In this document: one piece after another, positions 1-9,863 of the stretch | How positions within the stretch are numbered: position 1 is the stretch's first letter | Layout of the letters: each line of letters begins with the position of its first letter | Source of the DNA: Prostheceraeus crozeri | Taxonomy: Eukaryota; Platyhelminthes; Polycladida; Euryleptidae | DNA length: 64,000 bases | NCBI GenBank assembly: GCA_907163375.1 | Contig: CAJQUW010007852.1 | Coordinates: forward strand, 19,027-83,026 | Direction of reading: 5' to 3' | Position numbers and translations under genes: made by a program | The notes under the pieces: model-generated | What the model saw: the letters and a program-made list of their open reading frames with translations, nothing else | What the model was told of the DNA's origin: nothing | The model's database searches: none

Positions 1-1576
1 ACTTCCGAATTTCGACCTGGGACCTTTACCAAAACATTTTTCATCACTTTTCACTGACCTCCCCCCCTCATTCACAGAAATTTGATGAAAAATGTTTTGG
101 TGACGGTCCCAGGTCGAAATTCCACACTTTGGAAAATTTTCAAAATTTTACCCATACAAAGTCACTCTGACACTTAGGATTTTTTCAGGTAAGCGAGCTC
201 CGACCTAAAATCTTGTAACCGCTATAACTTTTGAACGGCTGGTCCGATTGACTCGCAACAAAAAATGTTGTCGAGCAGTTTTTTCTCCTCTTTCAAACGA
301 GTAGCTGTAAGACAAAATCCGTCCACTAGAACCAAAGTTAGAAGATTGCTGTCGGGGGGGGGTCAGTGAAATTTGATGAAAAATGTTTTGGTGACGGTCC
401 CAGGTCGAAATTCCACACTTTGGAAAATTTTCAAAATTTTACCCATACAAAGTCACTCTGACACTTAGGATTTTTTCAGGTGAGCGAGCTCCGAACTAAA
501 ATCTTGTAACCGCTCTAACTTTTGAACGGCTGGTCCGATTGACTCGCAACAAAAAATGTTGTCGAGCAGTTTTTTCTCCTCTTTCAAACGAGTAGCTGTA
601 AGACAAAATCCGTCCACTAGAACCAAAGTTAGAAGATTGCTGTCGGGGGGGGGTCAGTGAAATTTGATGAAAAATGTTTTGGTGACGGTCCCAGGTCGAA
701 ATTCCACACTTTGGAAAATTTTCAAAATTTTACCCATACAAAGTCACTCTGACACTTAGGATTTTTTCAGGTGAGCGAGCTCCGACCTAAAATCTTGTAA
801 CCGCTCTAACTTTTGAACGAAGACAGATAGGAACAAGCCGATTCTTTCACTGAATTTGTCGCACTCTTAGCTTTCAAACGAGCTATCGCACGACAAAATC
901 CGTCCACTGGAAGCAAGCTGTCCAGGGGGGGGACGTCAGCCGAAAATTTTTTCTCTCCGACTGACTTGAAACTCACCCTACCGATGCAGAATTTCACGCT
1001 GAATCCGAATCTGACCTCCGTTTTCTCATCCGATGCTTCGTTTGGACACTACACACCAAAACGTCCCAAATTCTAACTCTGTCGTTTTTCGAAAAATGTT
1101 GAAAATTTTTTCTCACCGATTGACTGGAAACTCACCCTACCGATGCAGAATTTCACGCTGAACACGAATCCGACCTCCGTTTTCTCATCCGACTACTCCT
1201 TCCACTCGAAACAACCCATTTTACAACCCAACATTCAGCAGATTGCACCAAAAACATCACACACTATAGCCTCAAGACTAATCCTGGCGGTCGCCCGCGT
1301 CAACCTAGACGGTCGCCCACGTCAACCAGGCGGTCGGACCAACTCACCCGAGTCTCACACTCGGTCGTTCCAGAGGGGGGGGGACGTCAGCGAACATGTT
1401 GTGAACCCACCTGGCCCGCACACCACGACAGACCACAACCTCTGTCGTTCCAGAGGGGGGGACTCAGACACGAAGCACCACGGCGGCCGACCACGACACT
1501 CTGCCGTGCCAGAGGGGGGGGAATCAGCGATGGCGACCATCTTGCGCGGTCCAGAAGTGGAGTTTTGCTTACTACT
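1..1576. mobile_element. A0: right terminal region of an A-family Polinton
   Basis: The last bases before 1576 mirror the start of A1 at 4788: both ends carry AGTAGTAAG (here as its complement) followed by a nearly matching 30-bp stretch and the GCGCAAGATGG block. Only terminal-repeat sequence is visible; the body lies to the left of the window. The 6 bp after the end (GCCACT, 1577-1582) would be its target duplication, but the partner is outside. The region contains 291-bp direct repeats and runs of G (or C) that mark every A-family terminal repeat here. No gene is seen in it; open frames in this stretch are repeat artefacts. Confidence 0.85.
60..830. repeat. 291-bp tandem repeats inside the A0 terminal repeat
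   Basis: The landmark CCACACTTTGG recurs at about 122, 413 and 704, giving a period of 291 bp. Each unit runs from the G-run through a conserved block that includes CTTAGGATTTTTTCAGG. The first 60 bases are the inverse of part of this unit, so the array is also partly palindromic, as in A2. Confidence 0.85.
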
Positions 1577-4500
1577 GCCACTGATGAACAATCCAAAAAC
1601 CAACTAATCCTCAGATCGGACAGATAATTGTAATCTATACAATCTGGCGATCCACTGGCTTCTGGCACAATTTTTGGCTGAAAGCCGAATAACGATTCTC
1701 ATCATCTTACCTACTTACAGGTACACACTACTAAAAGCATTCATGCAATTCATGCAATAACAGAAAAACAGACAAAATAACAGAGATGCCGACAAGCCTC
1801 AAGCAACGTAATTTTTAATCCAGTGGATACAGCGACGCATCCATAAGGATTCAAAACTACCGAATTTGAGGTATACATCAAAAATTACTGAAAACACCTG
1901 TATTTTTCAACATTAGGAGGCTTGCCAAATCAGAATGTGAATAGCCTCACAGACAGATTTGCATGCATAGAAAATGACCTGAAGAAACTGCATGTAAGAA
2001 ATCTTCGTCCTATTGCACTGAAATGTGTTTTTCTTTGATCGTGTCTGACAAGATAAGGAACCGGATAGAACTCGGCAGACGCGCAGCTTCGTGGTAGGCT
2101 TATTTCATTCTGTGAAAGTCTCATTTTCGGCATCGTTCCCAGCAGAAACTCGTTCTGGCTGTTTGACTATTTCTGTGCAACTAGTGATCTTTTAACTCGT
2201 GCGATCAGGCCACAGAAATGCATTTTAGGCCTATTCATGTATTCGACCGCTCTCTGTCACTCGAAAGGAAGTACAACTGAAATCGATGACACACCACCCG
2301 GCCATAATGGAATGGCAAAAAGAATGTTTAGGCTCACATAATAGGGTCCAGTGGGTGAACTGTTTCCGAGTTATATTTAAGTAAACCTTCTTCAGATAAT
2401 TGTCGTGAGGCATGCACTTCTACTATTCTATAATAAAATTGTCAATCCGAAGATGAAGCAAAACAAAAAATCCTTATAACGCTATGTCTCTGGCAACTTT
2501 TGCAAAAGATTGTGACCAATTATTGCAAGGGTAGAATTCTTTAACCCACTGCGTAAATAACTATGTTTGTCCCTCCTGACGCTCTACTGACTTTCTGTTG
2601 ATTGTTTTTTATCTTTTTTGCCCCTTAAGAAGCGTGAATACGCGAAACGTCGGTCCTGTAATCCTACATAGTTTTTATTACAATTTTATAGCCAATAAAT
2701 TCTTTAAGAAGATACCTCAACGTACTTCTGGTTCATCATGAAGAATCGTTTGTTTGCGACAATCGTATTCTTCAAATACAGTGTGAATTCCAAAAACAAT
2801 AATTATTACTCTATAAATAGTAGCTATATATTAGTAGTTATATATAGTAGTTTATTATAGTAGTTCTATATTAGTATTACATTATCATACGTAGAACAAT
2901 GATAATAGTATTATTAGTTCACCAACGTTATCAAAATGTTGCTATTAGTTCAGGCCTCCACGGCCAAAATACAAATTTTTCTAGGCTTCTAGGTTTTCAA
3001 AAATCTCTCGAAATCTGCACGAGCGAGATCAAACAAAAATGGGAGGCATTAATTTGGGACGGCACAAAATGGGAAGCATCATCAGCAAAGCTATGCGAAG
3101 AATGTAAGCCTAATATAATCCATGAAGACTGGAAACAAGTGGAATAAGATGAAAAGCAAGTAGACCTACATGTAGTCTACCAACTATGTTCAACTACCGG
3201 TAGAATACTGCAAGTAGGCTACAGTACTGTCCCAAATCGGAATTCCCAGTTAACACACATGCAAATACAAATCTACTTGATACACCACACTATCCTGAAG
3301 AAAGATTCTTCAGATACCCTCACCGATATGCCCTCAAGTACAGTCTATTAATCAAGACTTTCGACTTTGATGCTCAGAGAAATTGATGAGCCAGTCGCTG
3401 CATTGTCGATTTTATCCTTCTAGATGAATTTTGATAACTATGAAGCAATGGGAAAAATTCTCCTAACAAATTATACGATCTTAACGATTATAACGAATCT
3501 TTTCTGAGAGATGAAAGAAGAAATAGAGACGGGCTGATGATACCGTAATGAAAAAGTACATGCCTAGGCTTTACTCTCATTCAGGCTAAAATTCAAACTG
3601 CAAGCCATATCCATTATTATAACAATGATATGAGACAAGTCATTGCTCAAAATGATGTATCTTTCAATAAGGCACGAAGACCGAAAGTCTGAGTGCCTAT
3701 TGTCCTAGAGTATGATGATGTACTCTATCTGATCTAAAGCATGTTTACCATTAGAAAGCAGTGCTATATTTTCTCTTAGAAAATATAACACCGGTGAGGA
3801 AAATAAAGTTCAGTTATCCTAGATCCACATTTGTCTCAAGTTGTCCTAGGTAAATGATGTACATCTGTGATTCACGGCAACTCTAATTTCACAGTCTCAG
3901 ATATGGTGAAATCCAGAAAATTTCGTGATTTTTTTGTCCCCAGAAAAAAATGTTCGATTTTTAATGAAGATAGGCCTCAAAACATTGTGATATCATCCTA
4001 TTTCAACATTTTCATATGTCAAACCACAATTCACTCAGTTGGCAAAGCTAGAAAAGAAAATTGAATATGACGCGTCGATCATACACTCTTCGACGTGCCG
4101 AGGAGATGACGATATAGCTTACAATGAAGACATCCTCTATAGTTTCAAGTGATTAGTAATGATAAACTGCAGCACTTCTATGGTTACTGAACCTGCACTT
4201 TATGTCTTTCAGAACTGGCAAGGCTATCGGGTCAAAAGAGAAGTCGCTTTTGACGTCGAAGAGATGACACAAAATTTTGGGGACATCGGTTTTTAGTCTC
4301 TAAAACTCCAAATAATGAATTTCAAGACAACTGCGCTGTCTCACAGATGGTTGAATGACATTATGTACAGCATAAAAGAACTTTGGTCAGCTGCCTGCTG
4401 AATATGTTTCACAGGCTTCTAAAAATTAGATAAATTTACGGGGACATGCAAAAATCGGGTGTTTTCAGAACTCAAGCGAACGAAAAATATAATAGACTGT

Positions 4501-4787
4501 CAAATGTATAAAAATGATCTATGGGCCGGATAGAGGAAACGAAACCCTACAAAATGATATTATTTGACTGTTTGATCAATAACTTATAAGAATTAGCTCA
4601 AACTTGGATTCCCTAAACTGTGCTTACATGAACTTTCAAAATGCGTATGCCGAATGATTAAGAGTGCAAGCAAAGGTAATTGAGTTTTACTTCATATAGT
4701 ACAAATAAATCACTCTTATAAGCCCAAAATCGACGATGACGCTTCAGCGAGTTGCAATGATGCATGGACTACACAGTAAGGAAAGGC
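1577..4787. other. Host-like spacer, no gene seen
   Basis: This 3.2-kb stretch shares nothing with the A or B families. The open frames in it are short and look random. Things visible: a hairpin followed by CGAAACGTCGG near 2628-2660 and an AATAAA-type signal near 2694; a short hairpin near 3670-3697; two perfect hairpins near 3709-3730 (7-bp arms) and 3768-3790 (10-bp arms); and AT-rich simple sequence near 2810-2880. These could be remnants of short interspersed elements, but I cannot name a family. Confidence 0.5.
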
Positions 4788-5416
4788 AGTAGTAAGTAAA
4801 ACTCCACTTCTGGACCGCGCAAGATGGCCGCCGTCGCTGACGCCCCCCCCCTCTGGAACGACAGAGGTCTGTCGTGGTGTGCCAGCCAGGTTGGTTCACA
4901 AAATGTTCGCTGACTCCCCCCCCTCTGGAACGACAGAGTGTCGTGGTGGACTTGGGCGACCGCCAGGATTAGTCTTGAGGCTATAGTGTGTGATGTTTTT
5001 CGTGAATCTGCTGAATGTTGGGTTGTAAAATGGGCTGTTTCGAGTCGAAGGAGTGCTCGGATGAGAAAACGGAGGCCAGATTCGGATTCAGCGTGAAATT
5101 CTTCATCGGTATGGTGAATTTGAACGCAATCGGAGAGAAAAAATTTTCGCTGACGTCCCCCCCCTCTGGACAGCTCGCTTCGATCTTGGCTTCTAGTGGA
5201 CGGATTTTGTCGTGCCATAGCTCGTTTGAAAGCTAAGAGTGAGAAAAATTCAGTGAAACAAACGGCTTGTTCATATCTGTCTTCGTTTAGATGTGAGACG
5301 CCATTTAAGATTTTGGGACATTGGCGAAAAACGACAGAGTTAGAATTTGGGACGTTTTGGGCTGTAGCTTCAAAACGAAGCATCGGATGGGAAAACGGAT
5401 TTCAGATTTGGAATCA
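4788..5416. repeat. A1 left terminal inverted repeat
   Basis: The stretch mirrors the A0 end (about 1000-1576) and resembles the A2 terminal repeats. It contains the C-runs and the block CGGATTCAGCGTGAAATTC. Unique internal sequence shared with A2 begins near 5417. The 6 bp before the end are AAAGGC. The repeat is shorter than in A2 because fewer internal subrepeats are present. Confidence 0.85.
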
Positions 5417-5469
5417 GCTTGATGTTATTATCCAATGAGGATCATCATCCAATGAGAATCAAGCATTTC

Positions 5470-5478
5470 TATATAAAT
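5470..5478 (+). promoter_or_regulatory. TATA box of the A1 left-end transcription unit
   Basis: TATATAAAT lies about 100 bp upstream of the leader ATG at 5568 and just inside the terminal repeat. The A2 copy keeps a TATA element (complement of 50972-50981) in the same place, so the whole run of left-end genes could be driven from here. Confidence 0.65.
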
Positions 5479-5567
5479 AGCGAGCCTTTCACAGTGAGAA
5501 TCATTCCATCGTTGAATCACACGAGTGACGGACGTACATTTTCTCTCTATTCTATTATCCAACTAAA

Positions 5568-6342
5568 ATGGTAAGTCTCTACTTGCCTCCCTCTCCTCCC
5601 TTAAACGTAAACTTAATACAATCTTTTTCATTTTCAGGCATCTACTCCATCTGCTGCACTAGTAGGACAAAATGGCGGTCAAACGTTACAAGGTACGCTA
5701 CGGTCAGATCATCTACAACTGAGGCCAGTGGAAGAAACAACCAAGGTACATAATCCTACACCGCTACAGCGTAAATTTAAACAAGTCTTGCGTTATGACG
5801 ATCATAGCGTAGTACTACAAACGGGAATGCTCCCTTCCACGGATGTCAAGATAATGCGCAATCAGTATGGGGACTACATACTGATCCCCGTGAGTCCGTA
5901 CATTCGCCACCAACTTGATATTATTGAGGAGTACGTGACATTAAATATGGACATTCCTACTCCTCTTGCTCAAGAGTGGAAGGCGAGAGATGACAAGGAT
6001 CCTCCCTATAGAAAGATTTGGGGTGGTAATCACATTTGCCTACCGGTATCACATTGGTGTACTTACTATAAGAAGGATGGAGATCATTCAATACCCATCA
6101 GATGTGATGAGCTCGGAGAAGGTACTTGGGATATCCTTTTCAAAGTGAATGGGCTACATTATGGTCGACACAAGGATAATAAAATAGTCTCTCTCTCCAT
6201 GCATATGGAATCCATCCTATATATTCCAAAACCACCCAACGTGGATGACATAATTGATCAAATCCTTAACAGCAGTGGTACGAAGCGCAAGTCGGAGAAG
6301 AATGCTGCATCAAAACGCAAATCAAAGAAGGAGAATTGCTAG
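5568..6342 (+). CDS. A-family leader-end protein, unknown function, spliced
   Basis: I do not recognise this protein. The coding region appears to start with an exon holding only the ATG (5568-5570), followed by a 67-bp intron (5571-5637) with GTAAGT at its start and a T-rich TTTTCAG end. Exon 2 (5638-6342) stays open to the stop, giving about 236 residues. The chain has a conserved central region and a lysine-rich tail with nuclear-localisation character. It is the first gene after the TATA box, so early expression is plausible. The A2 copy (50106-50881) has the same exon plan. Confidence 0.7.
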
Positions 6343-6502
6343 TCCTTTCCTAACTCTACCCTATGACAATTCGCTTATGTGCTCTGAGTGTCGTAGACGT
6401 AGTCTTATTAGATACATTTTACTTCTTCGTTGCCATCATATCATTTGTGTATTTTGTCGTGAAAAGCATCGATGTAATTCTTCATTTTGTAATATGTTAT
6501 AG
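6254..6502 (+). CDS. Small RING-finger-like protein (A1)
   Basis: The frame overlaps the end of the leader protein. Its last ~40 residues hold a metal-binding pattern: CSEC, then a 12-residue gap, CHHIICVFC, then two more cysteines. This is close to a C3HC3/C4-type RING, with a wider last Cys pair than usual. A more modest start is the Met at 6377, just before the first cysteine. RING domains usually recruit E2 ubiquitin enzymes; virus-encoded ones often target host defence proteins. Function here is inferred from the pattern only. Confidence 0.5.
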   Translation: MIKSLTAVVRSASRRRMLHQNANQRRRIASPFLTLPYDNSLMCSECRRRSLIRYILLLRCHHIICVFCREKHRCNSSFCNML

Positions 6503-6554
6503 AACGTTTCCTTAGATGTGTAAATTTCCGTTTTAGGCTTCTATCATCATTTTT

Positions 6555-7112
6555 ATGGATTGTGAGGGTGAACCTGTACAGGAGCTCAGTGCTATTGCTA
6601 TGAACAATTGGACATATCAGATTGTTAGTGTCTATCATCAACATGCCAACTGCGATCCCAATGTTGATCAATGGGCGAGAAAACACATTCATGGAATTAA
6701 TCTGAAATATTTGCAAGACTATGGCTTTTCTTGTGAGAGTGCTCTTCTTATTGACTTTAAACGATGGTTAGCTGCTTTCAATGTTATACGCATCTTTTGT
6801 AATAATCCTGGTAAGGAGAGGAAAGTATTTCCCAATCTAATCATTGATGATATTTTGCTCCCGCCTTGGGATAGTAGAGTGAATCAACATTATCATGAAG
6901 TCACGAAACGTTTTAAGGATTTGTGTGTTCCTATTTTGTCTGTTCGTTGTAGTAGCTACGTTCATAACCAATGCTTCTTTCCTCCTTACCTCAACACTGC
7001 CAAAGTCCTGTATGGTTATCATTGCTCGCTGTATGATAGTTACCAGCTGTATCTATTTTATCTCTTTCAAACCATTGATTTATACTGCATGCTTGTTACC
7101 ATTATTCAATAA
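6555..7112 (+). CDS. DEDDh-type exonuclease-like protein (A1)
   Basis: About 185 residues. The N-terminus has MDCEGE, fitting the DxE motif I of DnaQ-like 3'-5' exonucleases. A middle block ends in FCNNPGKE, and near the C-terminus HCSLYD fits the HxxxxD motif III. A splice acceptor (TTTTAG at 6531-6536) lies 18 bp before the ATG in the same frame, so a spliced form would begin M-A-S like the leader protein. The likely role is proofreading or nucleic-acid degradation during replication. The assignment rests on motifs read by eye. Confidence 0.55.
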   Translation: MDCEGEPVQELSAIAMNNWTYQIVSVYHQHANCDPNVDQWARKHIHGINLKYLQDYGFSCESALLIDFKRWLAAFNVIRIFCNNPGKERKVFPNLIIDDILLPPWDSRVNQHYHEVTKRFKDLCVPILSVRCSSYVHNQCFFPPYLNTAKVLYGYHCSLYDSYQLYLFYLFQTIDLYCMLVTIIQ

Positions 7113-7221
7113 ATGTTACTATGAGAAGAGTTGTTTTCATGCAATGGATGGGTTAGATAAAGGGCGATCATGTCTTTCTCAAACGACTGCGGAACATTAC
7201 ATTTTCATAGGCAAAGTTTAA
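6895..7221 (+). CDS. Overlapping small membrane protein candidate (A1)
   Basis: A 108-residue frame overlapping the 3' part of the exonuclease-like gene and the start of the next one. It has two clear hydrophobic segments (about residues 8-30 and 40-62) and a cysteine-containing tail. It is open in A2 too (49224-49553), but the two copies are so similar that openness alone proves little. Keep as a candidate only. Confidence 0.3.
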   Translation: MKSRNVLRICVFLFCLFVVVATFITNASFLLTSTLPKSCMVIIARCMIVTSCIYFISFKPLIYTACLLPLFNKCYYEKSCFHAMDGLDKGRSCLSQTTAEHYIFIGKV

Positions 7222-7580
7222 AAGGAGCTGTTCAAGATTATGTGATAAATTTTCATAAAGATGAGACCGACATCGAAGCAGTGGTCGATGATGCTAGCAC
7301 TCTATTTCTAGAGTTAATGAATACATTCTCTGATAGCATTGTCATGACGCGATTAGTTGCGAAAATTAAGTCTAGTCATTTTGGAAAGGAAGAGGTGGAA
7401 AGTCGCTCTTTCCATTTTGCTTCTTATTCAATGGAAGTGGTAGATCACCCCCAAGAATTTTTTAAAAGACATATGATAAAAATTGCTGAACGTCTTAACG
7501 CATTTAACCATCATGGTAGCAGTCTAGTGATTGAAGCGATTTCAGATATTCACATTCAAATTTCCATAAAGAAAAATTGA
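7170..7580 (+). CDS. Small protein related to the polymerase N-terminal region (A1)
   Basis: About 136 residues. The C-terminal part has a G-S-S-L-V-I-E-A-I pattern followed by alternating hydrophobic strand residues (DIHIQI). The same kind of block occurs in the N-terminal halves of both polymerases of this window (around GLIFDGIESALFKISL in A2). Here it stands alone as a short gene. The function of this domain is not known to me; association with DNA replication is an inference from where it otherwise occurs. The next gene overlaps it by 4 bp. Confidence 0.5.
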   Translation: MSFSNDCGTLHFHRQSLKGAVQDYVINFHKDETDIEAVVDDASTLFLELMNTFSDSIVMTRLVAKIKSSHFGKEEVESRSFHFASYSMEVVDHPQEFFKRHMIKIAERLNAFNHHGSSLVIEAISDIHIQISIKKN

Positions 7581-7906
7581 AAATGCAGTGGTACTTGATT
7601 GTAACACAACTGGTTTTCGAGCTATGTCTGCTCACTCTCGAAGTATATTCCTTCTGTACATGTGTCTATTATTTAGAAAAGGCTATCAAATTCATATCTT
7701 CAAAAAGACTTGCTATAGACATCAGTAGCGGTGAAACTATGTGTTGTGATGTATGTAAGCGAAAGGATGGAAATGAAAAGCGCATCTTCAAGAGATGTAA
7801 GCATGCTTTTTGTCAACGCTGTTTCATACGTAATTGCATTCAACTTTGCAAATGTAACCACTGTGATATTGCTCATTTCGAGTGTCACTTATGCCGCAAT
7901 AGTTAG
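7577..7906 (+). CDS. Membrane-anchored RING-finger protein (A1)
   Basis: 109 residues. Residues about 5-32 form a hydrophobic membrane segment. The C-terminal half is a good RING-HC pattern: CDVC, a 12-residue gap, CKHAFCQRC, then further cysteines (CKCNHC). This predicts a membrane-bound E3 ubiquitin ligase like those some large DNA viruses use to remove immune receptors. The start overlaps the previous stop by 4 bp, which suggests coupled expression. The A2 copy at 48539-48868 keeps every cysteine. Confidence 0.65.
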   Translation: MKMQWYLIVTQLVFELCLLTLEVYSFCTCVYYLEKAIKFISSKRLAIDISSGETMCCDVCKRKDGNEKRIFKRCKHAFCQRCFIRNCIQLCKCNHCDIAHFECHLCRNS

Positions 7907-7957
7907 TACCCATGCAAATGTGGTAAAGATAGGTTTTAGCAAAGACTAACACGGAAA

Positions 7958-8308
7958 ATGGCGAAACGTAAAAGTCAAAAGTCTTCAAAGTTTTCTTCAG
8001 CCATTCAAGCTCTCCGACGAATGAAAGCAAATCAGCGATACAATGCTATACGACATGCTAACGATAAATTCATTTGTGAAATTATTTCTCATGTGAGAAA
8101 GTTGAGGACGAAGAAATTAGCGCCAAAACAACGAAAGTTACTTAAGCGATATGCTACGAAATTGCGTTTCATCTCCAATCCTAGAGTCACCCTTCAAAGA
8201 AAGAGGAAAACTCTAACACAAAAGGGCGGTTTCCTTTTAGCAATACTTCCAATGATAGCTCCTGCCGTGGGCAACCTATTGGGTAATATCTTTGTCTCTA
8301 AGCGTTAA
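7958..8308 (+). CDS. Basic protein with hydrophobic tail, core or minor virion protein (A1)
   Basis: 116 residues, rich in Lys and Arg for the first 90, ending in a GGFLLAILPMIAPAVG hydrophobic stretch and a short basic end. The layout (basic body, then Gly-rich hydrophobic tail) is common among small Polinton and adintovirus virion proteins and recalls adenovirus core peptide precursors. It overlaps the packaging ATPase gene by 17 bp. A likely job is DNA condensation or membrane disruption; this is inference from composition. Confidence 0.5.
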   Translation: MAKRKSQKSSKFSSAIQALRRMKANQRYNAIRHANDKFICEIISHVRKLRTKKLAPKQRKLLKRYATKLRFISNPRVTLQRKRKTLTQKGGFLLAILPMIAPAVGNLLGNIFVSKR

Positions 8309-8957
8309 TTATGCAAATGTTGAATCTCAAAGTAATAAAATGGATTTCAGACTTCAATGTGATAAAGTTCTGACTGTATCAGGTCCATCTCATGCAGGTA
8401 AAACTGTTTTCACGCTGAATTTATTGGATAAAAGAAGGGAGTTGTTTAAGGAACCTATCAATCGAGTGATTTGGTGTTATGGTATTTATCAACCGTCGCT
8501 GTTTCAGGAATTGCAAAGTCGCAACTTTATTCGACATGAAGGAATTATTGCAGTGGATAAACTTCAGTCTAATGATGTTGTTGTATTGGATGATTTATTA
8601 AAAGAAAGTAAGAATTCAAAAGATGTTACAGATATGTTCACTCGCGCAGCACACCATAAAAGGTGCTTTATCATCTATATCACAGAAAATTTGTTTCCTG
8701 ATGGAAAAGAAGCTCGTACACGAAACCTGAATACACACTATTATGCTATTTTCAAGAATCCGCGAGATAAAAGTCAATTTGAAATTTTAGCGCGACAAGT
8801 TGCACCCAGAGGATCAAAAGCCTTAATTGAAATTTTTCAAGCAGCTACTGAAAAACCATACGGTTACTTATTCATTGACTTAACGCAAGAGTGTCCGGAA
8901 GAATTTAGATTTCGAAGTGATATTTTGAAAACTCCCATGATTATCTACAAACTATGA
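8292..8957 (+). CDS. DNA-packaging ATPase, FtsK/HerA (A32-like) (A1)
   Basis: 221 residues. Walker A is GPSHAGKT near residue 31; Walker B is VVVLDDLL near residue 95. The sequence in between and the conserved Arg/Asn region after it fit the compact genome-packaging ATPases of Polintons, adenovirus-like and large DNA viruses. Its task is to pump the element's DNA into a preformed capsid. It sits between the basic virion protein (17-bp overlap) and the next gene (4-bp overlap). It looks whole in A1. Confidence 0.88.
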   Translation: MSLSVNYANVESQSNKMDFRLQCDKVLTVSGPSHAGKTVFTLNLLDKRRELFKEPINRVIWCYGIYQPSLFQELQSRNFIRHEGIIAVDKLQSNDVVVLDDLLKESKNSKDVTDMFTRAAHHKRCFIIYITENLFPDGKEARTRNLNTHYYAIFKNPRDKSQFEILARQVAPRGSKALIEIFQAATEKPYGYLFIDLTQECPEEFRFRSDILKTPMIIYKL

Positions 8958-9646
8958 GTTCTTATTCTCGCATGATTGTTATTCCTCAGGATGAATATGT
9001 ACAATTGACTGCCATGCAGCAAGTAAAGCAACCTCTTGCAAATCAAATGTATAGGAAAGAAATAGATTATCAGCAAAATGTTCACATCAAAGATCCACAT
9101 CGTGCTGTATCATTACAATCGGAAACTGTTGAGCAATTGAAACACTTGAAGAATAAGATGCGTGACTCTGTATCGACTGCTACACCTTTAGCATCTCGCG
9201 CACATGCCATATCTCTTTTCAATAGTATTGAGCCCCATCTCAATGTAAATGATAGAGGAGAAATCATTACAGATGAAAATAAAGTGATTGATGCTTCACG
9301 TTATGAAGACTTGATTCAGTATGCGACACGTAGAAAGCGCCGTCAGGGCTATGTTCCACCTGGTTGGTCATACTTTCTTAAACTATTGAAAAAGCATAAT
9401 GTACCAAAATTTGCTTTAAATAATGAGACATTGAAAGAACTTGATTCAACAGTGGCTACTACTCCAATGCTTCAGGCGATGAAAATGCCAACAAATTGGT
9501 TTAAGACGTCACCTGCTACATCCCCTCCCACACTCACTAAGCAAACAAGAGGAAGAACTCGACGTAGATCTACATCACCACTAAAACTGGTAAAAGGAAA
9601 ACGTAAAACAGCTCCTCCTAGGAAATACATGTTCTCAGACTATTAA
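8954..9646 (+). CDS. Polinton structural-type protein of unknown function (A1)
   Basis: 230 residues. A polar N-terminal half is followed by a compact block with the motif VPPGWSYFLKLLKKHNVP (about residues 133-150) and a long Arg/Ser/Thr-rich basic tail. Proteins with a similar short C-terminal block are regular companions of Polinton capsid genes, but I know of no proven role. Position between ATPase and integrase suggests assembly or scaffolding. The tail could bind DNA. Confidence 0.45.
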   Translation: MSSYSRMIVIPQDEYVQLTAMQQVKQPLANQMYRKEIDYQQNVHIKDPHRAVSLQSETVEQLKHLKNKMRDSVSTATPLASRAHAISLFNSIEPHLNVNDRGEIITDENKVIDASRYEDLIQYATRRKRRQGYVPPGWSYFLKLLKKHNVPKFALNNETLKELDSTVATTPMLQAMKMPTNWFKTSPATSPPTLTKQTRGRTRRRSTSPLKLVKGKRKTAPPRKYMFSDY

Positions 9647-9647
9647 T

Positions 9648-9863
9648 ATGAAGCAGATGTGTTGCTTGCCATGTAATGAGCCGCCAGAGGTGAATGTCGT
9701 TGTCACTTGCACTTGCTGCGCCAGCTCTCATAATGAAACCCCTAAGCAATGTGAACACGATCGCAAAACCGCTAAAGCTAAATGCTGCAGTTGTTGTAAA
9801 TGTAGAAAGGCAAGAAAGAAAAAAGATGAGAAGGAGGAAAAAGAGTCAGTCGTCATCGACTGA
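9648..9863 (+). CDS. Cysteine-rich small ORF overlapping the integrase start (A1)
   Basis: 71 residues with 14 cysteines in the first 50, several as CC or CxC pairs, then a highly charged Lys/Glu tail. It starts 2 bp after the upstream stop and overlaps the proposed integrase start in another frame. It is the same length in A2 (46576-46791). The pattern is metallothionein-like or a zinc-binding peptide. It may be real, with the integrase starting further in. Confidence 0.35.
   Translation: MKQMCCLPCNEPPEVNVVVTCTCCASSHNETPKQCEHDRKTAKAKCCSCCKCRKARKKKDEKEEKESVVID

Noticed and set aside
1143-1668. Open frames in the A0 terminal repeat as genes
   Set aside because: They run through G-runs and subrepeats and change with repeat copy; no domain or composition like the real genes.
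2628-2665. Possible hammerhead ribozyme
   Set aside because: CGAAAC is present next to a stem, but I find no CTGATGA box near it in the required position.
2899-3147. 82-residue frame in the host spacer
   Set aside because: No homology pattern, promoter or composition of coding DNA; length is within chance in this spacer.
1577-4787. A0 and A1 being two ends of one inverted element around the spacer
   Set aside because: Both ends face the spacer with their outer tips (AG tips toward it), so the spacer is outside both elements; the flanking 6 bp (GCCACT and AAAGGC) do not match each other.
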